Positions 56,613 through 64,000 of a DNA stretch of 64,000 nucleotides are shown one piece after another. The DNA comes from Talinum fruticosum (Eukaryota; Streptophyta; Magnoliopsida; Caryophyllales; Talinaceae). Every line of letters begins with the position of its first letter. Positions within the stretch are counted from its first letter, which is position 1. Made by a program: the position numbers and the translations under genes. The notes under the pieces were generated by a model. That model was given only the letters and a program-made list of their open reading frames with translations, had not been told where the DNA came from and did no database searches. The stretch spans positions 1,302,001-1,366,000 of the forward strand of contig JAITYX010000085.1 of assembly GCA_021018815.1 (NCBI GenBank), written 5' to 3'.

Positions 56613-57427
56613 CGTAACGCCCCAACCTGGAGTAGTTAGGTGCGTCATCGCCCTGGACATCCCACTCAACATCCACCAGGTTATCTTAACTTCTTAACCT
56701 TATTTAAACTCTCGAGTGAATTAGAATGGGTAATTCTAAACATGCGACTTAAATTCGTACATAATCATATACATAACAATCTTAGAAATTTCATACAAAA
56801 TACATCCTACCTTTTTATTTACTAATATATTCTAAAGTAAAAACATGGATTGTCTTCCTATCTTCGACCATCACATTATCGCTAACCGTTAAAATTCTTA
56901 GAGGCTTTCTTGACACCTTTAATTTACAAAGCCTCGAAAAACGGTGAGGTCATGAGCTCCTTGAGCCTAGTGAATAACGCTTATATTTCCTAATATTACA
57001 CTTTGCACATAATCCAATTTACACACAAGCAAATAATCAAATAATACAAATAACTTAAATCATAACATTCAACATGTATAAGGTTGTATACAAACACAAT
57101 CACACTTCACAAGTAGAATCATACATTTATAACACTCTTAATATTTCACAAAATATGTTATAAAATGAAAGATTAGACTAACTCAACCATACTTGTCCCA
57201 TACCAAGTAAGATTCAAAAACTCTCGTTTTCACTAAAGTCCGCAAACAAACACTACTCGTTAGTTTATTCACTAAATTAACCATATTTGTCCCATACCAA
57301 CCATGTCTTTTGGCCTTTTAGTCCTCACTTGAGTCCAAAAGAAAGTAACGTCCGCTGATTTAAACTAATAACCCGATTATAAACACATCTTTATATGCAC
57401 ATAGGCCGACTTTCACATAGGTTTCAT
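56613..57427 (-). repeat. 5' LTR of the Ty3 element, 3' part
   Basis: Aligns with 36507-37354 (AACCTGGAGTAGTTAGG, TTTGTCCCATACCAACCATG, CACATAGGTTTCAT). It is cut at 57428 by a CACTA element; the rest lies beyond 64000. Confidence 0.85.
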
Positions 57428-57449
57428 CACTACTAGAAATACTGGATTT

Positions 57450-57685
57450 TGTGACCACAATTTTGTGACCGAATAAAAGCGAGTCACAATTTGTGACCAT
57501 TTTTGTGACCACTTATAAGCGGTCACAATTTATGACCAAATTATCGGTAGTGAGAAATTCGATCACATTTTGTGACTACTTTTGTGACCAATTCAAAATC
57601 GAGTCACAAAATTAAAATTTTAAAGTTTTGTGACTAATTTTATGACCATAAAATAATTTAATTATGGTCACAAAATTGGTTAAGC
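57450..57685. repeat. CACTA left subterminal repeats
   Basis: About a dozen TTTGTGACC-like motifs or their inverse. In CACTA elements such motifs are binding sites for the element's accessory protein. Confidence 0.85.
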
Positions 57686-57699
57686 TACTTTATTACAAT

Positions 57700-58500
57700 A
57701 GCAAAGCTTTCACCGGGCCTGATTTTGTGACCAAATTAAACCCTCGTAGCTCTCACTCTCGCTCTCCATCTCTCTCGGCTCTCCATCTCATCGTCGGGGC
57801 TCGATTCGCCGGCAACGCGCTGCGGCAGCCGACGACACCACAGCGGCCGAAGCTTCGTGGCTGGTGGCGACGACAGTGGCGAGTGTGTCCCCACACTCGT
57901 CTCTTGCGCTCCATATCTCTTTCTCTCACTCGCTCTCACCTTCGAGCGTAATTGTGCCCAGTGACGCTTGCGGCGGCCGACAACTCCACAGCGTCCCGAG
58001 ATTCCATGGCTGGCGGCGACTCTAGTGGAAGACTTCTCCAACGACCATTACCTCCATCCCTCCCCTCCCTCACTCGTCCGTCTCAATCTGATTGCGACTC
58101 AACGGAACTTTGACCTTCGGCTTAGACTTGGCCGGAGACACCAGCGAGCGTCCGGCGACTCTACGGCGGGCGAATCCTCCACCGATAGGTAGCTTCCTCC
58201 CTCCCTCCCTCTTCTCGTCCGAATCGATGGCTCCGTGTCTCGATGGCATCGGTAATATAAGTGTTGAGGGAATTGTTAGTTTGCCGGTTGCTATCTTGAT
58301 GGCATCGGTATTATGGTCAAATTAGTTTTTGTGTTTGCTAGTTGAAATTTAGTAGTAATTGTTAGTTTGCCGGTTGCTATCGATCAATGTTTAGCCGGAG
58401 ACACACGAGAGAGTTTATTGTCGTGCTCGAAGTTGGCATCGGTAATATTAGTGTTGAGGGATGGGGGAAGTTTTTGTAGTTGAAAAATGGCCACTTGTTT
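57700..58500 (+). other. GC-rich leader with internal duplications
   Basis: A ~60-bp block GCGGCAGCCGACGACACC...GGCTGGTGGCGACGAC (57821-57875) recurs at 57968-58022, and weakly at 58136-58170. Two further repeats lie at 58264-58310 and 58355-58382 (GTTAGTTTGCCGGTTGCTATC) and at 58246-58270 and 58436-58460 (GCATCGGTAATAT(A/T)AGTGTTGAGGGA). Overlapping frames on both strands (57664-57951, 57736-58041) reflect GC content; no known domain. It may be the element's 5' exon or captured host sequence. Confidence 0.45.
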
Positions 58501-60281
58501 TGGGTTTGAAGTAATTTAAAGTCGACTTAACTCTTGCCCATGACTTGGAAATTTTCTCGCTATTTGAGTTTTGGTACATTTCGAGATTAGAATCGATACA
58601 TAGCAGACATTTTAAAAATTTTGTTGTAGCATATTTTGCCTCGTTACATTCTTTAGTGAAAACTGCTTGTCTCCGGGAACCGGAATATCTTAACCTAATT
58701 AACTTGAGACCAATCCCGATCTAAACCTACTTAACCGTTGGTTATATTTTGGTTGATTCCCCGACCCATCTTCATAGGATTCTGAAAATCTTTACCCATA
58801 ACCCTTTTCTCTCGCATCTATGAGACCATTCGGTTCAGCGAGTCATCATATACAAAATGGTTTTAATTAGCAAACACCGATGTAGGGTGAACACTTCAGA
58901 CATTCCAACACTCATAACTCGGAAAGAGACAGGGTGTCCCTCGTGTGAATGGGGTGTGCAAATGTCTAGGTACCGAACTCACAGACTGCACATCAAACCA
59001 ACTCGCTTGATCGTGTGGGAAAGCTTAAAAGGTGTGTAGAACCCATATGCTACAATGCAACATGTATATATGTTTGGTGTATCCTTGAAATGATTTGAGT
59101 CGAGCACTCGACAGTTTCAATTACGTGAGTTACTACTGGCATGGCAGCAGGTCTAGCAATAATTTGAATGAGAAAACAGGGCCGTATATAGAAATATGTA
59201 CCTTTAGTAGCCTATGGAAAATTACCTAAAATTCCCATAAAAATTTATGCGTTGATTCAAGAACGGAAGTTATAGATAGAGTGCATTTCATCTTCCGTTT
59301 CTGGGATCCTAAACTAGGATAGCAAAGTTTAAATATGTGCACTAGTTCCCTGGAGGCTACAACCACTATAATATCACTAATGATTTTTGGTGCAGAAATA
59401 CGACTAATGATAATTACACAAAAATATGTCAATTAAATTATGACAAGCAAAGTTATGGATAGAGGAGGTAATGTTAAACCTGCTGATTTGTAGGTTTTAT
59501 AGCTTTCTCAAGTTACATTATGATGTTGTCTGTTCATTCTTATGTATACTCATTTATTTGTCTTTGTTTCATTTGAATTTTGCATAGTTTATGTCAATTA
59601 AATGACAAAATTTATAAGTTTATGAATCGATTTGTTCTATAAATATTTTTAAAAATATTAAACTTGTCCATTCTTTTTGTATTAATGAATTCTTTACCAT
59701 ATTGTAAAACCTTATGACTATTATTTTTCATGTATGAAACATAATTTCAAGAACTCTTGTAGTTGTAGTTTGATTTGGAAGCTAATGTTTGGTGTGCACT
59801 AAAGGTATGTCTTCTATGATTAATGCAAATATACTTATTTTGTAATTTGTAACTTTTATTGTGATTGTGGCGGAAGGGATTAATTGGCCGGCATTGATCT
59901 ATACGATTGGTGTGGTATGGCCCGATATACATTATCTTGTTGTGGAACCGAACCAATTGTGTTGTGGTTTATTGATGATTTGCATGTTGGGGTTCGGTTC
60001 CTTGTGCGCATGTGATTGTTATTATGTGTAAATAATGTGTATGCTTTTGTATAATAGTGTACATTGGATGGTTATTATGTGTAAATAATCTGTATGTTTT
60101 TGTATAATAGAGTTCATTCTGATTAATGCAAATGGTATATCATTTAGTTTACGTTGTATGTGATTAGTGTATAAATTTAGTCTATTTTAATTATTTAATG
60201 ATTAAGGCTTCTCTTATCACTCATACTTGCACATTAAATTGGGAAACTAATGAAATAGTTTGCTTAATTCCAAACGAGAAT
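58501..60281. other. Long intron-like, A/T-rich stretch of the CACTA element
   Basis: No coding signal was recognised. GGTTATTATGTGTAAATAAT(G/C)TGTATG(C/T)TTTTGTATAATAG is repeated at 60013-60056 and 60070-60112. Confidence 0.5.
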
Positions 60282-61505
60282 ATGGAAATACCGGAACATC
60301 GTAGGTGGATGATTAATAGACTTTTTCCTAATCGTGGGGATTAACGCTGGAGGTCTTGGAGGGGTTAATGAGTTTGATGCGTTTGCAAAAAGCAATATAT
60401 GTATTTAAGAGAGAACGTATATAGGTGTCCTTGTGCTAAGTGTAAGAACACAAAGTTTCTATCATCTCGAAGAAGTAAAGGTTCACCTTTATAAGAAAGG
60501 GTTCATGAATGGATATTGGTATTGGACATTACATGGGGAACTTGTACCCCATGAATATGTACAAATTAACGTGAATCATAGTCCATCAAGCACTCCTTTT
60601 CATGATTATATGCCCAATAATGCTTATCACACAATGGTTGAAGATGCTTTGAGTTATCATCAACATGTGCCACAAAATCCTAATCCGAAGCTCAAAGGTT
60701 TTATGACCTTTTAGATGCACTACAACGTCCATTGTGGGATGGTTGTCCCGACCATACTAAGTTATCTCGTTAGCTTACCGTTGATGAGTATTAAATCTGA
60801 GTATAATATGTCCCAGAATTGTTTTAATTATGTTGCACAACTTATGAAAGAAGTGTGTCCATCTAACAACTATGTCCCGAATAACTTCTCGGAGGCGGAA
60901 AAATTAGTAATAAAACTCGGGTTGACTTACGTAAAAATTGATTGTTGCATTAATGGTTGTATGTTGTATTATAAAGATGATGCACATCTACAACAATGCA
61001 AATTTTGTGATGCTCCTCGATATAAGGCTCGAAAGTTCAAAAAAATAGAAACCAAAAGAATGTTCCTTTAGCAAGAATGCATTACCTTCCCATCATTCCA
61101 AGGCCGAAAAGGTTGTTTGCATCCCGGACTTCGCAAGGCACATGAGATGGCATTATAAGAATCCACGGGAGCCATGGGTGTTAAGTCATCCATCGGATGG
61201 GGAGGCATGGAAACATTTTGATAGAGTTTGGCCTGAATTTTCATCCGAACCACGTAATGTTAGACTTGGTTAATGTGCTGATGGTTTCTCTCCATTTTCA
61301 TCATAGTTTGCTAAACAATATTCATGTTGGCCGGTGATTCTAACTCCTTACAATCTTCCTCCGGAAATATGTATGACTACACCTTATATGTTTTTAACTT
61401 GTATTATTTCTGCCCGAAGAGCCCCGGGGTTAACATAGACGTCTATTTACAGCCTTTAATAGATGATTTAAAAACATTATGGAATGAAGGTGTTATGTTA
61501 AAGTA
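60282..61505 (+). pseudogene. CACTA TNP2 transposase, N-terminal part
   Basis: The transposase-associated domain starts near 60282 (MEIPEHRRWMINRLFPNRG) and continues at 60433-60560 with YHLEEVKVHLYKKGFMNGYW and WTLHGE. The 60715-61071 frame gives LPLMSIKSEYNMSQNCFNYV, then CCINGCMLYYKDD and CKFCDAPRYK, the start of the TNP2 domain. On to 61505: HPSDGEAWKHFDRVWPEFSS, then LTPYNLPPEIC and DDLKTLWNEGV. TNP2 cuts element ends. The sequence stops at the point where the catalytic core should follow. Several stops are present. Confidence 0.8.
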
Positions 61506-61545
61506 AAAACACATTGAGTTAAAGTAAAAACACATTGAGTTAAGA
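61499..61545. repeat. Tandem duplication at a deletion junction
   Basis: TAAAGTAAAAACACATTGAG occurs twice in direct succession. It lies where the TNP2 core is missing. Confidence 0.8.
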
Positions 61546-61619
61546 TTTACTAGCTTTTTGATATGGAAATTTTTATCATAGGTTTTTAGGTTTATTAAAG
61601 GAAAATGGTGAAGAATAAG

Positions 61620-61915
61620 GCTCGTCCAGTAAGGCTCAATATGTGAGGCTTACATTAATCTTGAAACATCTTACTTTTGCACGTATTATTTTGCATCTAA
61701 TGTACCGGGCATGAGAAATAGAGTGAGAAGAAATGAGGACGACGGTGATCAAGATAATATATCACCAACTTTGTCATTTTTTCGCCCACAAGGTCATCCT
61801 AGTAGACAAGTTATGAAACGGTAGTTAATCGATGAAGAATATCATGCCGCCCATCCGCATGTGTTGCTCAATTGTGAAAAAGTGCAACCTTATATTGGGT
61901 TAGTATGCACTATTT
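61620..61915 (+). pseudogene. CACTA DUF4218-like segment
   Basis: CEAYINLETSYFCTYYFASN-like reading at 61645-61690, then VPGMRNRVRRNEDDGDQDN, LSFFRPQGHP and AAHPHVLLNCEKVQPYIG match the end of the DUF4218 domain that follows TNP2 in CACTA proteins. Stops occur at 61635 and 61822. The first part of this domain and the TNP2 core are absent. Confidence 0.65.
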
Positions 61916-61935
61916 AAAATCCTAAATCTATTATT

Positions 61936-61936
61936 T

Positions 61937-62026
<90 letters not shown>
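61936..62026. repeat. (AT)n microsatellite, ~90 bp
   Basis: About 45 uninterrupted AT units in an intron-like stretch. Likely variable in length. Confidence 0.97.
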
Positions 62027-62029
<3 letters not shown>

Positions 62030-62243
62030 TTTAAAAAATGATTGACATATTTGACAGACTTTTCACCCAAGAAAAAAGGCAACATAATTCGTATATTTCG
62101 ATGAAGAGGTTGATGCTTTGATTGCAACTGAATTTGTGTCATGGTTTAAATATAATGTAAGTTAATATATTTACTAATGTCAATAATAATTAACTATATA
62201 TATATTACTTATCAAATAATCAATTTATATTTTTCTTCCCAAA

Positions 62244-62672
62244 TAGGTTGGCATGATGCAAACATATGATGTGGAACGCCATCAATATTTATGTCAATTA
62301 GCAATGGGACCACTCAAACATGTCAATACATGGCCCATCTATACTGTTAATGGTTATAAATTCCACACAGAGGCTTGGACTGCAGATAAAACAACCAATA
62401 ATTGTGGAGTTTGTGCCAAAGGGGTCGGGGAAGGTGGCATTGAAAATGACTTTTATGGGATTTTAAAAGACATAGTTGAGGTGGAGTACCCAAGAGAGCA
62501 CATAAAAAGTGTGTTCTTTTTTGTTGTCATTGGTTTGATAATTCCCCAAATATTGGTACAAGAGTTCATAAAGATTTGGGTATTGTGGAAATTAAACACA
62601 TTCGGCGATATAGGAAATATGATCTGTTTATATTTGCAAATTTTGGGAATATTGGGAATATTGGGAATCTGA
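62244..62672 (+). pseudogene. CACTA DUF4216-like domain
   Basis: The frame gives YLCQLAMGPLKHVNTWPIY, TVNGYKFHTEAWTADKTTNN and CGVCAKGVGEG, then FYGILKDIVEVEYP, the DUF4216 domain usual downstream of TNP2. After about 62510 the frame slips (VFFFVVIGLII where a KCDWFDN-type sequence is expected), and a GGAATATTG(G) run is repeated at 62645-62695. Function of DUF4216 is unknown. Confidence 0.75.
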
Positions 62673-62879
62673 TAGGTTATGTGAATATTGGGAATCTGAT
62701 ATATTCAAGTTAAAAAGTGAGGCTACCAAAACAAATAGAGCATCACCTTTGGGAGTAGGTTCTTATGTGCATTGTGGTGGATCTATTCCTTATTCCGAGC
62801 ATGAAAGACGATTGGTAATATATTTGTATTCTTAAATTTGTTTTCCTTCACGTGATGTAAAAAAATGAACTCGATTATT

Positions 62880-63465
62880 CTATTTTTGATTGTATATAGG
62901 CTGAAGAACTTCAAAGAGAGCCAACTATTGCTGAACATTTAAAACACACACATACAAGGAAAAACCGGACTTTCGTAGATGACAAAGCGAAAGAGACTTA
63001 TGTGAGTATTTCATTTCTTAATCATATGTTACTTATAATTTATATTGTTTTCTTTTATTTATATGACAAAAATATTACATTTTCTATAATTTAAGAGAAG
63101 TATGAGAAGAAGCTTGCAGAGATCCAAGGAACGCAATGCTCTCAAGTTGAAGGTTCTCAAGAAACACCCGATTTTCAATTGTCAATCGAAAATCAAATGA
63201 AGATTTGGAAGGAAGTTACTGGTCTCACTAACAAAGGTAAAATTCATGGATTTGGAATGGAAGGTTCATGTGCATCATCTACTAGTCCGTTACCTACCAC
63301 TATTAGTACTTCATCTACTACTCGCGCAACTTGAAAAAGAGAAAAAACAAACAAAAAGTTGACAAAAAGGTTGAACCGTGTTGAGAAACAACTTGGTGAG
63401 ACTAATCAACTTGTAAAAACTTTGTTGCAACATATGAATGTTCCAATTCCAACTAACCCAAATAT

Positions 63466-63498
<33 letters not shown>

Positions 63499-63544
63499 GG
63501 AGGAGGAGGAGGAGGAGGATAATGGTTGTAACGGCAATGCTTAA
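62880..63544 (+). pseudogene. CACTA C-terminal plant-transposase segment with coiled coil and acidic tail
   Basis: Exon at 62900-63001: AEELQREPTIAEHLKHTHTR and FVDDKAKETY, followed by a GT...AG intron and an exon from about 63095 (KYEKKLAEIQGTQCSQVEGS, IWKEVTGLTNKGKIHGFGM). This matches the transposase_24 family. A stop at 63331 precedes a coiled-coil segment, LNRVEKQLGETNQLVKTLLQ (63365-63430), and a tail of about 10 Asp and 7 Glu coded by (GAT)n(GAG)n at 63466-63520. Confidence 0.7.
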
Positions 63545-64000
63545 AGATATGGTCTTATTTTCTTATGTTTCTACTATTGTTATGGATATTGGACTTTTTA
63601 TATTGGAATATTGTATAAGTATGGGATGTTCATAGTTTGAAGATGATGAAGATATTTGTTTGTTTAAATCTAACTTGGTTGTTATGGATTATGGACATTG
63701 ATTATGTATAAATATTTAGTATAGATGATTTTGTAATACGAGGATTTGCCGATTGATTGTATGTAATGGTTTTATAGCAAAAAAGTGGTCACAAAACCAA
63801 GCACGATATGTGTTCAATTTTCACAAAATCGGTCACAAAAGCGGTCACAAAAAGTTAAGTATAAAACAGAATCAAAATTAGTCACAAAAGTGTTTAAGAA
63901 TAAAATAGAATCCGTTACAAAAGCGGTCACAAAATCGATCACAAAATTTCTAAAGAATAACGGTCACAAAATCGATCACAAAATAAAGGTCACAAAATCG
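63545..64000. repeat. CACTA right subterminal region
   Basis: From 63785, GGTCACAAAA motifs recur every 10-30 bp, mostly in one orientation, the mirror of the left end. The terminal repeat lies beyond the window. Confidence 0.85.

Larger units (their letters stand above)
57428..64000 (+). mobile_element. CACTA (En/Spm) DNA transposon, right end outside the window
   Basis: Begins CACTACTAGAAATACTGG, the CACTA-type terminus, inserted after CAT (57425-57427, likely 3-bp target). Subterminal repeats TTTTGTGACC / GGTCACAAAA occur in both orientations at 57450-57680 and again at 63785-64000, as expected near the other end. It encodes TNP2-type transposase pieces and associated domains. The right terminus is not in the window. 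Confidence 0.9.

Noticed and set aside
57664..58325. Overlapping open frames on both strands at the CACTA start
   Set aside because: Frames open on several strands at once are expected from GC-rich repeated sequence; no known domain and no clear start context.
61936..62142. Minus-strand frame coding a long (Ile-Tyr) repeat
   Set aside because: It is the translation of an (AT)n microsatellite.
1..64000. A novel defence, CRISPR or biosynthetic system
   Set aside because: No repeat-spacer array, no gene cluster and no unfamiliar set of intact ORFs was found. All sizeable coding signals belong to transposons or to the single flavin gene.

Overview
The window is nuclear DNA of a flowering plant, probably a eudicot. 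One spliced host gene is present, a bifunctional riboflavin kinase/FMN phosphatase at 19416-25005. It sits in a dense nest of plant transposable elements: Sirevirus-type Copia, Ty3 LTR elements, a DUF4283-bearing LINE, MULEs, CACTA and several small inverted-repeat elements. No tRNA, rRNA, CRISPR array or bacterial-style operon was seen.

Layout. 1-2894: the 3' part of one Sirevirus LTR (+) abuts a broken gag and 5' LTR of a second copy (-). 2895-5309 and 16050-18068: two halves of one L1-type LINE (-), split by a complete 10.7-kb Sirevirus (5315-16044, +) with two ~1.5-kb LTRs, a tRNA-Met-type primer site, gag-pol remnants and a 3' ORF3/env-like region preceded by its own TATA-like site. 18124-18564: a small inverted-repeat element before the host gene. 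19416-25005: the FMN/riboflavin gene in ten inferred exons, with a one-base deletion in exon 5 and a hairpin in intron 5. 25173-31469: small inverted-repeat elements and a decayed MULE (26.3-29.2 kb). 31827-36506: a diverged Sirevirus derivative in which LTR sequence is fused to the ORF3 region, carrying a 1291-bp palindromic-ended element with a perfect 5-bp duplication.

From 36507 a deep nest begins. A Ty3-type element (-) has its 3' LTR at 36507-42284 and the start of its 5' LTR at 56613, with only about 180 bp of its own internal sequence left. Inside that lies a Tat/Ogre-like non-autonomous element (42443-56583, -) with two ~2.03-kb LTRs and a 3.2-kb non-coding, tandem-repeat-rich interior. 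One of its LTRs is split by a 6.87-kb MULE (43489-50355), which in turn holds a solo Sirevirus LTR (47434-48888). The 5' LTR of the Ty3 element is cut at 57428 by a CACTA element (+) that runs past the window end.

The genes do not form a pathway. The main biological content is the host flavin gene and a readable order of insertions. I found no convincing new defence or metabolic system. The most unusual items are the palindromic LTR-like element, the repeated pairing of MULE transposase with an opposite-strand GRF zinc finger, the conserved internal promoter of the Sirevirus ORF3, and empty insertion sites within the window that date the MULE. Many reading frames are broken by single-base indels; I cannot tell natural decay from assembly error by reading alone.
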